NCBI GenBank assembly: GCA_018268085.1
Contig: JAFDXE010000017.1
Coordinates: forward strand, 32,768-96,767
DNA from: Bacteroidota bacterium
GTDB lineage: Bacteria; Bacteroidota; Bacteroidia; Chitinophagales; Chitinophagaceae
Direction of reading: 5' to 3'
DNA length: 64,000 nt
How positions within the stretch are numbered: position 1 is the stretch's first letter; each line of letters starts with the position of its first letter. The notes below the pieces were generated by a model. It saw only the letters and a program-made list of their open reading frames with translations, had not been told where the DNA came from and ran no database searches. The position numbers were made by a program, and so were the translations under genes. This document shows positions 15,960 through 25,391 of the stretch, piece after piece.

Positions 15960-16682
15960 TTGAGCAATCACTATTTCAGTTTTAAGCAATTTACCATCCG
16001 GCAAGATAAGTGTGCTATGAAAGTGTGTACGGATGCCTGTCTTTTTGGTGCATGGGTATCTGAACGATTACCGGCACAAACCAACCTTCATTCCATCCTG
16101 GATATTGGTTGCGGAACAGGTGTACTAAGCCTGATGCTGGCGCAAAATACAAACGCAAATATTGATGCGCTGGAAATCAACAAAAATGCAGCAGAGCAGG
16201 CAAACGAAAATGTACAGGCTTCTCCCTGGCCCGGGCAAATAAAAGTGATTCATCGATCCCTCCAGGAATTTCTTCCTTCCGGAAAATATGATCTTATCAT
16301 TAGCAATCCTCCTTTTTTCGAAGATGATCTGCGCTCAAACGACATTCATAAAAACGCTGCGAAGCATGATACAACACTCAGGCTCGAAGAACTGATGTCA
16401 TTTATCAGCGTCCATTTAAGTGAAAATGGATATGCAGCGTTATTGATCCCCTATCACCGAACAGCCTGGCTGTCTTCATTAATAAGGCAATACAACTTTC
16501 ACCCCCATGAAATCCTGTTGGTAAAACAATCGATTAATCATACATTTTTCAGAAGTATATTTTATTTCTCCAGGAGGGAACTTCAACCGATACCGGTAAA
16601 CGAACTATGCATTCATGATGAAAGCAGGAATTACACAATGGAATTCGTAAAGCTGTTAAAAGAATATTACCTGAAGTTGTAA
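15960..16682 (+). CDS. trmN6: tRNA1(Val) adenine(37)-N6 methyltransferase TrmN6
   Basis: This 240-residue class I SAM methyltransferase starts with a TTG at 15960 (MSNHYFSFKQFTIRQDKCAMKV); no suitable upstream ATG exists. The SAM-binding motif is LDIGCGTGVLSLML, and the catalytic DNA/RNA adenine motif is NPPF in IISNPPFFED. The N-terminal F-x-F-K-Q-F-T-I-x-Q-D-x-x-A-M-K-V block is characteristic of YfiC/TrmN6, which methylates N6 of A37 in a valine tRNA. It is convergent with tsaD. Confidence 0.87.
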   Translation: MSNHYFSFKQFTIRQDKCAMKVCTDACLFGAWVSERLPAQTNLHSILDIGCGTGVLSLMLAQNTNANIDALEINKNAAEQANENVQASPWPGQIKVIHRSLQEFLPSGKYDLIISNPPFFEDDLRSNDIHKNAAKHDTTLRLEELMSFISVHLSENGYAALLIPYHRTAWLSSLIRQYNFHPHEILLVKQSINHTFFRSIFYFSRRELQPIPVNELCIHDESRNYTMEFVKLLKEYYLKL

Positions 16683-16717
16683 CTGAAATTGAAACGAAAT
16701 CAATTAAAAGTTTACTA

Positions 16718-17761
16718 TTACCACTCCGCTTTAGCAGAAGGACTAACTGTTAGTTCAGTAAAATCATTCTCCAGGAATTTATAGTAAGCTGTAATTGCGA
16801 TCATAGCTGCATTGTCGGTACAATATTCAAAAGCAGGAATAAACGTATTCCAGCCAAGTGCGGTGCCCATTTCTTTGAAACTATTACGCAAGCCGCTGTT
16901 GGCGCTTACACCACCGGCGATGCAGATATTTTTGATACCGGTTTGTTCAGCAGCTTTCTTCAGTTTATTCAGCAGGATGCTAACGATTCTCGCCTGCACC
17001 GACGCACAGATATCTGCGAGGTTGTTATCAATAAATGCTTTTTGTTGTTCTTCCGTAGCCGTAAAATTTTCTTTGAATAATAAACTGCTGCCGGCATTTT
17101 TCAGGAAGTAGAGAATAGATGTTTTTAATCCGGAGAAACTAAAATCAAGTCCGGCAATATGCGGCTCCGGGAATGTAAACGCATTCGGATTTCCTTCTTT
17201 TGCATATTTGTCGATCAGTGGCCCGCCCGGATAAGGCAGACCTAATATTTTGGCTGTTTTATCAAATGCTTCACCTGCCGCATCGTCGATGGTTTGACCA
17301 ATCACTTTCAAATTTGTTGGCGATGTACACAACACAATTTGAGTATGCCCACCACTCACTGTTAAACATAAAAAAGGAAATGAAGGTTTGTTTTCCGGGA
17401 TAAGATTGGCCAGTACATGTGCCTGCATGTGATGAACAGCAATCAACGGTTTATTTAATGCAAGTGCTATCGATTTGGCGAATTGTGATCCTACGAGTAG
17501 TGAGCCGATCAAACCCGGTGCCTGCGTAAATGCGATGGCATCCACATCTGCTAAGGTGCAGTTAGCCTGCTTTACTGCAGTATCTACCACCACAACGATA
17601 TGTTGCATGTGTGCCCGGCTTGCAAGTTCCGGAACAACGCCGCCGTATTGCGCATGAATTTTTTGAGTAGCAATGATGTTGGATACTATTTTTCCATCTA
17701 CACAAACTGCTGCTGCTGTTTCATCGCAGGAAGATTCTATTGCTAATATGGTATTGTTCAA
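16718..17761 (-). CDS. tsaD: tRNA N6-adenosine threonylcarbamoyltransferase TsaD
   Basis: This 347-residue ASKHA-fold protein is typical in length for bacterial TsaD. Motifs: ILAIESSCDETAAAV at the start, the metal-binding HHMQAH (Kae1 signature), LTVSGGHTQIVL, GEAFDKTAKILGLPYPGGP, and CIAGGVSANSGLR. With TsaB, TsaE and TsaC it makes t6A at position 37 of ANN-decoding tRNAs, an essential reaction. MtaB, which thiomethylates t6A, is encoded about 8 kb away. It lies 51 bases after the MacB-like permease on the same strand. Confidence 0.95.
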   Translation of the reverse strand: MNNTILAIESSCDETAAAVCVDGKIVSNIIATQKIHAQYGGVVPELASRAHMQHIVVVVDTAVKQANCTLADVDAIAFTQAPGLIGSLLVGSQFAKSIALALNKPLIAVHHMQAHVLANLIPENKPSFPFLCLTVSGGHTQIVLCTSPTNLKVIGQTIDDAAGEAFDKTAKILGLPYPGGPLIDKYAKEGNPNAFTFPEPHIAGLDFSFSGLKTSILYFLKNAGSSLLFKENFTATEEQQKAFIDNNLADICASVQARIVSILLNKLKKAAEQTGIKNICIAGGVSANSGLRNSFKEMGTALGWNTFIPAFEYCTDNAAMIAITAYYKFLENDFTELTVSPSAKAEW

Positions 17762-17812
17762 AACCCGTAAACTTTTGTTGTTAAAAAAAATGCATCCCTT
17801 TTTTCATCTGCA

Positions 17813-19054
17813 CTAGCTCCTGATGGCTACCACGGGATCCAGCTTTGCAGCTTTTGATGCCGGGAATATTCCGGCAATGATACCAACGGCAAGGCATACC
17901 AGCACAGTTATGATCAGCATCGGCACTGAAATAAATATCGGGAAGTTGAGCAGGCGTGAAGAAATAACGGTTCCAATCCACACAAAAAACAAACCGAATG
18001 CACCACCCATAAAACAAAGTATAATTGCTTCCAGCAAAAACTCAAACAGGATGGAGCCTTTCTTTGCACCGATCGCTTTTTTTAATCCTACAACTGGTGT
18101 GCGTTCTTTTACGGTTACAAACATGATGTTGGCAATGCCGAATAAACCAACAATTAAACTGATACCGCCGATGATCGCCCCTACTATATTCAGCACCGAG
18201 AAAAACCCGGTAATGGCTTTACTGAATGCTTCTACACTATTCAATGAAAAATTATCTTCATCCTTTGGTCCAAGTTTCCTTATCTGCCGCATGATTCCCC
18301 GGAGTTCATCACTCAATGCCGCAGTAGTTACTTCTTTCTTTCCATTGGCAATTAATATAGGATTTGAATTCTCTTCTTTAAAAATCTGTTTGCAGAATTT
18401 ATACGGAAGCATGATGCAGTTATCGTAATTCCACCCTATGAAGTTGGTTCCTTCTTTTTTTATCACACCCACGATGGTTACTTTTTTTCCTTTTATTTCA
18501 ATAGGCTTTCCAACCGCCCTCGATGTACTACCGAATAAACTTTCTGCATTGGCAAAACCGATCAGGCATACGTTGCTGCCTGCATTAAATTCTGAAGTGG
18601 AAAAATACCGGCCCTCATCAAATTTTATCGGCTGAATATTCATTTGCGATTCTGTGATCCCGTAAACACCGGCATTTTGAATGGCATCATCTTTATGTGA
18701 AATCGTACCGGCGGTTTGCATTAAAAAAGATACATCGTATAATAATTGCGAACGTTCTTTAAGCATGCCTGCTTCTTCAAATTTCATTACCGGCCTGGCC
18801 CTGAATTTCCAGAAAGGCTGATCGGGGCCGCCGCTATAATCCCATTTATCGATGTAGATCGTATTATCTCCTAATCCTTTTACTTCATTCTGAATATTTA
18901 GTTCAAGGCTGTTTACGGCTGCAAGTACACCTATGATACAGAATATTCCGAATGCGATACCGGTTAAACTCAATGCACTCCTGAGTTTATTGGCTTTTAA
19001 CTCCTGGAAGGTCAGGCGAAGTGAGTTTAATAATATGTTGAGCGTTTTACGCAT
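17813..19054 (-). CDS. MacB/FtsX-family ABC transporter permease
   Basis: This 413-residue protein has one N-terminal membrane helix (about 25-45), a periplasmic MacB-type domain (about 50-280) and three C-terminal helices with the FtsX motif, including ERTPVVGLKKAIGAKKGSILFEFLLEAI. It belongs to ABC systems that export molecules or act on outer-membrane lipids and efflux by mechanotransmission. The ATPase is not encoded next to it, so the partner must be elsewhere. The role (antimicrobial peptide export, lipoprotein release or other) is not decidable. Confidence 0.88.
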   Translation of the reverse strand: MRKTLNILLNSLRLTFQELKANKLRSALSLTGIAFGIFCIIGVLAAVNSLELNIQNEVKGLGDNTIYIDKWDYSGGPDQPFWKFRARPVMKFEEAGMLKERSQLLYDVSFLMQTAGTISHKDDAIQNAGVYGITESQMNIQPIKFDEGRYFSTSEFNAGSNVCLIGFANAESLFGSTSRAVGKPIEIKGKKVTIVGVIKKEGTNFIGWNYDNCIMLPYKFCKQIFKEENSNPILIANGKKEVTTAALSDELRGIMRQIRKLGPKDEDNFSLNSVEAFSKAITGFFSVLNIVGAIIGGISLIVGLFGIANIMFVTVKERTPVVGLKKAIGAKKGSILFEFLLEAIILCFMGGAFGLFFVWIGTVISSRLLNFPIFISVPMLIITVLVCLAVGIIAGIFPASKAAKLDPVVAIRS

Positions 19055-19354
19055 GGCTCAAAATTACGTAAGGGAAATTGAACGGGAGATAAAATATGGT
19101 GAACGGACAACCAGTAACGCAGATGAATGGGATTTAGCAGTTGGTCACGGATTGAAAACGCTAAGGAGCACAAAGGATGAAATACCGGGAAAATTGCCAC
19201 TGATTCACTGGATATTGCCTGAAAGTTATTAATTCATTACCAGAAAAATCCGAAACACAAATAAAATTCAACTAATAAAAATCTACATATCAGGCTTCCT
19301 AAATCAAACATCCACACATCAGACATTTACAGATCCTCACATCGGCAAACCTAC
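19055..19354. other. Intergenic region upstream of the MacB-like permease
   Basis: This 300-base stretch lies between the start of the permease gene and the end of rseP. A 59-codon plus-strand frame (19053-19232) exists but has no homology that I can recognise and no good start context. I see no terminator, RNA gene or repeat here. Confidence 0.4.
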
Positions 19355-20740
19355 TTATTTCCCTCTTCCCCAGCCCAGCCAGTCATTTCCATTCGCATAC
19401 AGCATCAGCGCAAGCAAAATAACCATACCCACAATCTGGGCGTATTCAAGAAATTTCTCACTTGGCTTTCTCCCGGTGATCATTTCAATTAATGTAAACA
19501 ATACATGTCCGCCATCGAGAGCCGGAATGGGCAACAGGTTCATAAATGCCAGTACGATGGAAAAGAATGCGGTGATCGTCCAGAAATGCTGCCAGTCCCA
19601 GCCTTTACCCGAAAATACCGAGCCCATTGCCTTAAAGCCGCCCACACCTTTGTAGGCACCTGTTTTTGGCGACAGAATTAATTTGAACTGATCGATATAA
19701 TCTTTGAGTGAATTGATGGCGAGTTTAAACCCGGCAGGAAATGCACTGAAAAACCCATAACTGGTATGCTGAATTTTAATAACGCCCAGGCTGTCGTATT
19801 GTTTGTTGAGTAATATGGTAGGCATCATTTTCCCATTTTCATCAAGATGCACCGGGATGTGAACCAGGTTCCCTTTTCTGTCAACGGTTAAATCAACTGT
19901 TTGATTTTTCTTCGTTCCAAAATAGGAAGCAGCCTCATCGAGATAGGTAATAGAAAGAGAATCTACTTTTACAATTTTATCCCAGTACTGCAATCCTGCT
20001 TTTTTTGCACGGGAGGTATCTTCTTTTTCAAAATCGCCCATGATGGCCGGAATACGCGGCATTAAAAAACCTCCTTTGGATCTCTTTCTTTCCACCAATT
20101 GCCCAACCAGGCTAACGGGAATGGTTACCTGTTGCGGCTGGTTGTTGCGAACAATCTGTATTTGTCCGCCACCACTGAATAAAATCTTCTTGGTGATATC
20201 ATCAAAATATTCGATCGGTTCGTTATTAACGGCAGTAATTTTATCGCCATCTCTCAAGCCTATTTCATACATGAGTGAATCAGTAACCCACACGCCGTTT
20301 TTAACCGAGCTGTTCGGTATCTTATCTTCTCCCCACATCATTAATATACCTGCGTAAATAATAAAGGCAAGAATAACATTAACGGTAACACCCCCGATCA
20401 TGATAATCAATCGCTGCCAGGCCGGTTTACTCCTGAATTCCCAGGGCTGAGGTGGTTGTTTCAATTGTTCTTTATCCATGCTCTCATCAACCATTCCGGA
20501 TATTTTTACATATCCACCCAGCGGCAGCCAACCGATACCGTAAGTAGTTTCACCAATCTTCTTTTTAAAAATGGAAAACCAGGGATCAAAGAACAGGTAA
20601 AATTTTTCGACCCTGCACTTAAACCATTTGGCGGTGATGTAATGTCCGAATTCGTGTAACAGTATGAGAATGGAAAGTGATAACAACAGTTGTGCTACCT
20701 GCAAACCAACGGCCGACCAATCAATAACTAATAATGTCAT
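19355..20740 (-). CDS. rseP: Site-2 intramembrane metalloprotease RseP
   Basis: This 461-residue M50 protease has zinc ligands in LHEFGHYITAKW near the N-terminus and the third ligand in LLPIPALDGGHVLF near residue 405. There are four membrane segments, with a PDZ-like region between (KNGVWVTDSLMYEIGLRDGDKITAVNNEPI, plus a second partial repeat). RseP cuts anti-sigma factors and leftover signal peptides within the membrane. It lies 88 bases downstream of dxr, a gene order common in bacteria. The ATG at 20740 has a near promoter-like GATATTTGCTCCT just upstream. Confidence 0.93.
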   Translation of the reverse strand: MTLLVIDWSAVGLQVAQLLLSLSILILLHEFGHYITAKWFKCRVEKFYLFFDPWFSIFKKKIGETTYGIGWLPLGGYVKISGMVDESMDKEQLKQPPQPWEFRSKPAWQRLIIMIGGVTVNVILAFIIYAGILMMWGEDKIPNSSVKNGVWVTDSLMYEIGLRDGDKITAVNNEPIEYFDDITKKILFSGGGQIQIVRNNQPQQVTIPVSLVGQLVERKRSKGGFLMPRIPAIMGDFEKEDTSRAKKAGLQYWDKIVKVDSLSITYLDEAASYFGTKKNQTVDLTVDRKGNLVHIPVHLDENGKMMPTILLNKQYDSLGVIKIQHTSYGFFSAFPAGFKLAINSLKDYIDQFKLILSPKTGAYKGVGGFKAMGSVFSGKGWDWQHFWTITAFFSIVLAFMNLLPIPALDGGHVLFTLIEMITGRKPSEKFLEYAQIVGMVILLALMLYANGNDWLGWGRGK

Positions 20741-20828
20741 AGGAGCAAATATCCCGGAGGAAGATTTTTTTGTTATGTTTTAATCCTTGTACACAGTTCC
20801 GGAATATTCCGTACCGGTACATTTAAAT

Positions 20829-21998
20829 TTACAATTTCATGAGTGAAGCGGCAAAGTTACGGGCCTCCCCATCGCTTTCAAAATATTCCTGCAATGTTGG
20901 CTTTTCTATAAAAGTTATTTCCTGCATTGTTTTTTCAACAACTGCCGTAATATCTAAAAAGCCAATCCTGTTTTTCAAAAAGGCCCAAACGGCAATTTCG
21001 TTTGCTGCATTTAATACGCAGGCCGCATTCCCACCCTTTTGAAGGGCTTCAATGGCAAGACCAAGATTCCTGAATGTTTTCAGATCAGGTTCTTCAAAAT
21101 TCAATGATGGATATTTCCTGAAATTGAGCCTGGGGAAATCGTTTTGGATTCTTTCCGGGAATCCCAGCGCATATTGAATAGGCAATTTCATATCCGGCAA
21201 TCCCATTTGCGCTTTGATACTTCCATCTTCAAACTGAACCATGCTGTGAATGATGCTTTGCGGATGTATGATCACTTCAATTTGTTCGGGCTTAAGATTG
21301 AACAACCATTTTGCTTCAATCATTTCCAGTCCTTTGTTCATGAGCGTGGCAGAATCGATGGTGATCTTTGCACCCATATTCCAGTTCGGATGTTGCAGGG
21401 CGTGATCTCTTTTTACGTTCACCAAAAAGTTAGGTTTTTTTCCTAAAAAAGGACCGCCGCTTGCTGTAAGGATGATCTTTTCGATCGGGTTCCTGGCTTC
21501 TCCTACGAGGCATTGAAAAATGGCTGAATGTTCACTATCTACCGGGATGATCGGCGACCGGTTATCCAGCGCCATTTTCATTACAATATCACCGGCAACA
21601 ACGAGTGTTTCTTTATTCGCCAGTGCAACAACTTTACCCTTTGATACGGCTTTCAATGTTGGTTTCAAACCGGCGAAGCCAACAATGGAAGCGATCATGA
21701 TATCATACGTGTCGAAATCGGCCACTTCTTCCAGCGCCACTTCTCCTGCAAAAACTTTTATGTGTGTAGAACCAAGAGCTGCTTTTACTTTCTCATATTT
21801 TTTTTCATCACCAATCACCACTGCATTGGGTTTAAATTCCAACGCCTGGGCTATCAGCAATTCATCATTCGTTTGTGCGGTTAAAATATCTACTTCAAAC
21901 AAGGCGGGATTTGCACGAATTACATCAAGCGCCTGTGTACCTATTGAACCTGTAGAACCAAAAACTGCTATGCTTTTTTTTGCAGTAGCTTCTGCCAT
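20829..21998 (-). CDS. dxr: 1-deoxy-D-xylulose 5-phosphate reductoisomerase
   Basis: This 389-residue enzyme is of normal length. It has an N-terminal NADPH-binding motif AVFGSTGSIGTQALDVI, the central ALANKETLVVAGD, the metal/substrate site PVDSEHSAIFQCL, the catalytic loop LTASGGPFLG, and the conserved HPNWNMGAKITIDSATLMNKGLE block. It catalyses the second step of the MEP isoprenoid pathway in the cytoplasm. The C-terminal part follows the usual pattern (NAANEIAVWAFL). Confidence 0.96.
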   Translation of the reverse strand: MAEATAKKSIAVFGSTGSIGTQALDVIRANPALFEVDILTAQTNDELLIAQALEFKPNAVVIGDEKKYEKVKAALGSTHIKVFAGEVALEEVADFDTYDIMIASIVGFAGLKPTLKAVSKGKVVALANKETLVVAGDIVMKMALDNRSPIIPVDSEHSAIFQCLVGEARNPIEKIILTASGGPFLGKKPNFLVNVKRDHALQHPNWNMGAKITIDSATLMNKGLEMIEAKWLFNLKPEQIEVIIHPQSIIHSMVQFEDGSIKAQMGLPDMKLPIQYALGFPERIQNDFPRLNFRKYPSLNFEEPDLKTFRNLGLAIEALQKGGNAACVLNAANEIAVWAFLKNRIGFLDITAVVEKTMQEITFIEKPTLQEYFESDGEARNFAASLMKL

Positions 21999-22150
21999 AA
22001 AGTAGAGAGTTTATTTTGAATTATTTTTATATGAAACGCAATATAAGGCTATACTTTGTGTAATCGGCGTTTTGAGATGCTAATTTTATAATGGTTGCTG
22101 GTTACTGAATACGCTTTAATTATGCAATGAAAATGTACACCAAATAAGTT

Positions 22151-23197
22151 TTAAACAAGGGTTATGGTTTCTTTCGTTTTATGGGATTGCTGAATAGCAT
22201 TAATAATTTTCATCACATTTATTGCCTCATCCCCTGTAACCGGCAATGGTTTGTTGTACAACAACGCCTCATGCAGTTGATCAAAAAATTCCATATAATT
22301 TCCCTGTTCGGCTTTTACGAGGCTGCGAACAGATTTGCCATTTTCATCAAGGTGTAACGTACCGGCCGCACTTATGGGTTCTGTTCCCCAATCGGCAGCC
22401 CCTGGTTTCATACCGGCTTTCAACATTTCTTCCTGGATATCGGCACGCATTTTAATAAACGATCCCTGTGTACCGTGAACACTATATGCAGGTGGTTGTT
22501 CCTTTACTATAAGACCGGCTTTTATACGAACCGTTAGCCCGGGATAAAACAAATGCGCATCTACATAATCGTTAACGATCGACAATGGCCGCTGCACCCT
22601 CATAAAACCAAAAACCGCATTAGGCATTCCAAACAATTGCAATGCCTGGTCGATAATGTGCGGGCCAAGATCATGCAGTAACCCAGATCCGGGATTTGTG
22701 GTTTCTTTGTGTTGTTTCGGACTAAGGTTTACGTTGAACCGATCGAAATGAATTTCCGCTTCAACGATCTTTCCCAATACAGCGGATGAAATAATTTTCT
22801 TTACTGTTTTGAAATCGCTGTCGAATCGCCTGTTCTGGTAAACAGTGATCTTTTTATTTTTTTCTGCTGACAGCAGTATAAGTTGTTTAGCTTCCTCAAC
22901 GGTAACGGTAAATGATTTTTCTACCAATACATGTTTTCCGGCAAGCAAAGCTGCTTTGGCAAAATCGAAATGAGTATAGTTGGGTGTATTTACGATAACA
23001 ATATCTATTGCTTCATCACGCAGCATTGATTCGTATGTATCAAAAGAACATATGTGCGGATAATCCTTTGCTGCCGCTTTCTTTGTTCGTTCCCATACCG
23101 CATACAGGTTAAACCCTTCATGCAATTGAATAAAAGGCGCATGAAAAACCTTTCCACTCATACCATAAGCGCAAAGCGCAACATTAAACACTTTCAT
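22151..23197 (-). CDS. Gfo/Idh/MocA-family NAD(P)-dependent oxidoreductase
   Basis: This 348-residue protein has an N-terminal Rossmann domain (residues about 1-120; NVALCAYGMSGKVFHAPF) with NTPNYTHFDFAKAAL and LVEKSFTVTVEEAKQL; the usual E-K-P is E-K-S. The C-terminal alpha/beta domain carries GPHIIDQALQLFGMP. Such enzymes oxidise or reduce sugars, inositols or biliverdin. The G-M-S-G-K-V-F-H-A-P-F start resembles YhhX-type members, whose substrate is poorly defined. It is followed 46 bases later (reading with it as downstream) by the GH3-like gene on the same strand. Confidence 0.88.
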   Translation of the reverse strand: MKVFNVALCAYGMSGKVFHAPFIQLHEGFNLYAVWERTKKAAAKDYPHICSFDTYESMLRDEAIDIVIVNTPNYTHFDFAKAALLAGKHVLVEKSFTVTVEEAKQLILLSAEKNKKITVYQNRRFDSDFKTVKKIISSAVLGKIVEAEIHFDRFNVNLSPKQHKETTNPGSGLLHDLGPHIIDQALQLFGMPNAVFGFMRVQRPLSIVNDYVDAHLFYPGLTVRIKAGLIVKEQPPAYSVHGTQGSFIKMRADIQEEMLKAGMKPGAADWGTEPISAAGTLHLDENGKSVRSLVKAEQGNYMEFFDQLHEALLYNKPLPVTGDEAINVMKIINAIQQSHKTKETITLV

Positions 23198-23243
23198 ACA
23201 TTAATGGTTACGAAGGATGGATATTTTCAGCTAATGATTACCG

Positions 23244-24785
23244 TTAGCCTTCCTGTTTTTCACTGGTGACAGCCCCGATGTTGTTTGTTGATGCTACTGC
23301 AAAAGGCGCCAGTGCATCGGCTATTTTCCGGTCGTTGGACAGGCGGGCTACTTTGTTTTGTCCGCCGAGTTTACCAATGCTCTTCATATAATTCACAAAA
23401 CCGTTTTTCTCAATTACGGTAATTTTCAGTGGTTCCAGGATATTGCCGGATACGAGGTCATCGTAATACACATTTTTTTTTCGGAGATTATCATCTATCT
23501 TTTTTGCCAGTTGAGACAGCGATGCCGGCGTATTTTCAAATTCGATAAACCACTCGTGGTAACTTTTTCCCTTACTGCTACTCACGAAAGGCGCCACCGT
23601 AAATTCAGTAAGATGAATGTTATCTTCTTTGGCAGCCTGCAAAATTGCCGATTCTACTTCTTCTACAATTACATGTTCTCCGAAGGCAGAGATGTAATGC
23701 TTGGTTCTTCCGCTTACAATAAGCCGGTAAGGATCTGTGGAAACAAATTTTACGGTATCTCCGATATTATAAGCCCACAATCCGGCATTGGTAGAAATAA
23801 TAAGCGCATAGTTTTCACCCGGCTGAACCTCTTTAAGTGTCAGGCGTGTTGGATTTTCATTGTGTATTTCCGCCACGGGAACAAACTCATAAAAGATACC
23901 GCTATCGGTATTAAGCAGCATGCCGGGTTCTTTTTGTGAATCCTGGAAGGCAAAAAATCCTTCACTTGCCGGGAACAGTTCAATCGTATCAATCGTTCGG
24001 CCAATGCTCTCCGTTAGTTTAGATTTATAAGGTTCAAAATTTACACCACCCTGTACCATTACACTAAAATTGGGAAACAACGTTCCTATTTTCTTTCCCG
24101 ATTTCTCCATCAGCCTGTCGAAATACATTTGCATCCACGGTGGTATTCCGCTGATGAGCGTCATGTTTTCATTGATGGTTTCTTCAACGATCTTATCCAG
24201 TTTCTGTTCCCAGTCTTCAATGCAATTTGTTTCGTAAGAAGGCAACTGGTTTGCCCGCAGGTATTTGGGCACGTGATGATTTACGATTCCACTCAGCCTG
24301 CCGGTAGGAATTCCTCCAACGCGTTCCAACACCGGCGAGCCACTTAAAAAAATCATTTTACCATCGGCAAATTTTGTGTTGCCGGTTTCTGCCATATAAC
24401 ACAACAGTGCATTCCTTGCCGTATTAATATGATTGGGAATAGACTCTTTTGAAATTGGAATATATTTTACACCACTGGTAGTACCGCTTGTTTTAGCGAA
24501 ATAGATCGGTACGCCTTTCCATAAAATATTGTGCTTTCCTTCTTTTATTTTTTCGATATAAGGCTTAAAAGCTTCGTAATCTCTTATCGGCACTTTCTTC
24601 ACATAATCTTCATGAGATTTTATTGAAGCAAAATCATGATCTCTTCCAAACTGTGTTTTCTGTGCGGTTCGGATAAGCTGGTTAAATATTTTTGACTGGT
24701 CTGCCACCGCAGTCGCCATTCCTTTTCTAGTCTGGCGATATATATAATTGGCAAAGGGTTTAGCCAGGAAAGATTTGATCTTCAT
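23244..24785 (-). CDS. GH3 (auxin-responsive promoter) family acyl-adenylating protein
   Basis: This 513-residue protein belongs to the GH3 branch of adenylate-forming enzymes. The nucleotide-binding loop is YFAKTSGTTSGVKYIPIS (around residues 98-115). Other conserved segments are ASEGFFAFQ, YEFVPVAE, LIISTNAGLWAYNIGDTVKF and a C-terminal lid with VARLSNDRKIAD. Plant GH3 proteins join amino acids to hormones; the bacterial Bacteroidota members have no agreed substrate. There is no signal peptide, so it is cytoplasmic. It lies upstream of the Gfo/Idh gene and may be cotranscribed with it. Confidence 0.88.
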   Translation of the reverse strand: MKIKSFLAKPFANYIYRQTRKGMATAVADQSKIFNQLIRTAQKTQFGRDHDFASIKSHEDYVKKVPIRDYEAFKPYIEKIKEGKHNILWKGVPIYFAKTSGTTSGVKYIPISKESIPNHINTARNALLCYMAETGNTKFADGKMIFLSGSPVLERVGGIPTGRLSGIVNHHVPKYLRANQLPSYETNCIEDWEQKLDKIVEETINENMTLISGIPPWMQMYFDRLMEKSGKKIGTLFPNFSVMVQGGVNFEPYKSKLTESIGRTIDTIELFPASEGFFAFQDSQKEPGMLLNTDSGIFYEFVPVAEIHNENPTRLTLKEVQPGENYALIISTNAGLWAYNIGDTVKFVSTDPYRLIVSGRTKHYISAFGEHVIVEEVESAILQAAKEDNIHLTEFTVAPFVSSSKGKSYHEWFIEFENTPASLSQLAKKIDDNLRKKNVYYDDLVSGNILEPLKITVIEKNGFVNYMKSIGKLGGQNKVARLSNDRKIADALAPFAVASTNNIGAVTSEKQEG

Positions 24786-24843
24786 TTACATCCGGTTTGC
24801 ATACGATAATAAAATTATCATAACTGTTTTGTAATACAAGGGT

Positions 24844-25278
24844 TCAATTACAGTTGCAGGTCCATTCGGTATCCAGGTCTATTACTGTAACAACCACCAG
24901 TTTATTTTCATGAGGTGCAAATACTATGCGTACGTGTTGTTTATCATGGGTAACTCCTTCAAGCGGGTAAGATTTTCCTTCCCCTGTTTCTTCCACCTTA
25001 CTGTAATTTATCACACCTGTTGTTAAAATTTCTTTAACCTCCGTTTCATCAATATGCCTGCAGGCCATTCGGCAACGGGCATGTTTACTGTATTCAATGG
25101 TATTTGTTGTTCTGTCGATCGGATCGTTTTCAGCAGCAACAGGCCCTGGGTTAACAGCCGGTATTTCACGGGAGATATTTATGTTATTATGCTTCCCTCG
25201 CTGATTCGTTTTAATCCAATAAAGCATAATGGCTGCGGAGATAAGCAAAATAACCGGCAGGTATTTCTTTAGCATCAC
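24844..25278 (-). CDS. Membrane-anchored DUF4258 protein with two cysteine pairs
   Basis: This 144-residue protein starts with a membrane segment or signal anchor (residues 5-21), then a linker, then a DUF4258-type domain (about 62-138): YSKHARCRMACRHIDETEVKEIL and KSYPLEGVTHDKQHVRIVFAP. DUF4258 proteins are usually small cytoplasmic proteins of RelE-like fold. Here the domain seems to face the periplasm and has added cysteines at 69, 73, 141 and 143, which could bind metal or form disulfides. It is divergent from mtaB. The function is unknown. Confidence 0.7.
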   Translation of the reverse strand: MMLKKYLPVILLISAAIMLYWIKTNQRGKHNNINISREIPAVNPGPVAAENDPIDRTTNTIEYSKHARCRMACRHIDETEVKEILTTGVINYSKVEETGEGKSYPLEGVTHDKQHVRIVFAPHENKLVVVTVIDLDTEWTCNCN

Positions 25279-25378
25279 GCAATTTAATTGTAAAAAAGGA
25301 TAAATAAAGATGGGAAATTATGGCTGGTAGTACCTTGCCAGGATTTCCATTTCATCCCGAAAAAAAAACAAAATGGGC

Positions 25379-25387
25379 TATCTTTGC
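25379..25387 (+). promoter_or_regulatory. TAnnTTTG-type -7 element directly before mtaB
   Basis: TATCTTTGC ends five bases before the ATG of mtaB at 25392, matching the Bacteroidota -7 consensus TAnnTTTG. No TTTG is present at the expected -33 distance. The spacing would give a leaderless or nearly leaderless message. Confidence 0.45.
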
Positions 25388-25391
25388 GCCG

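Noticed and set aside
17823..18428. 201-codon plus-strand frame across the MacB-like permease gene
   Set aside because: It is a shadow of the permease gene, without family motifs and with Thr/Pro/Ser-rich content typical of antisense frames.
19053..19232. 59-codon plus-strand frame starting MAQNYVREIEREIKYGERT
   Set aside because: It overlaps the permease start codon on the other strand, has no recognised motif or promoter, and lies in ordinary intergenic sequence. It may be chance.
23358..23939. 193-codon plus-strand frame across the GH3-like gene
   Set aside because: It is a shadow frame; the minus-strand GH3 motifs are clear.
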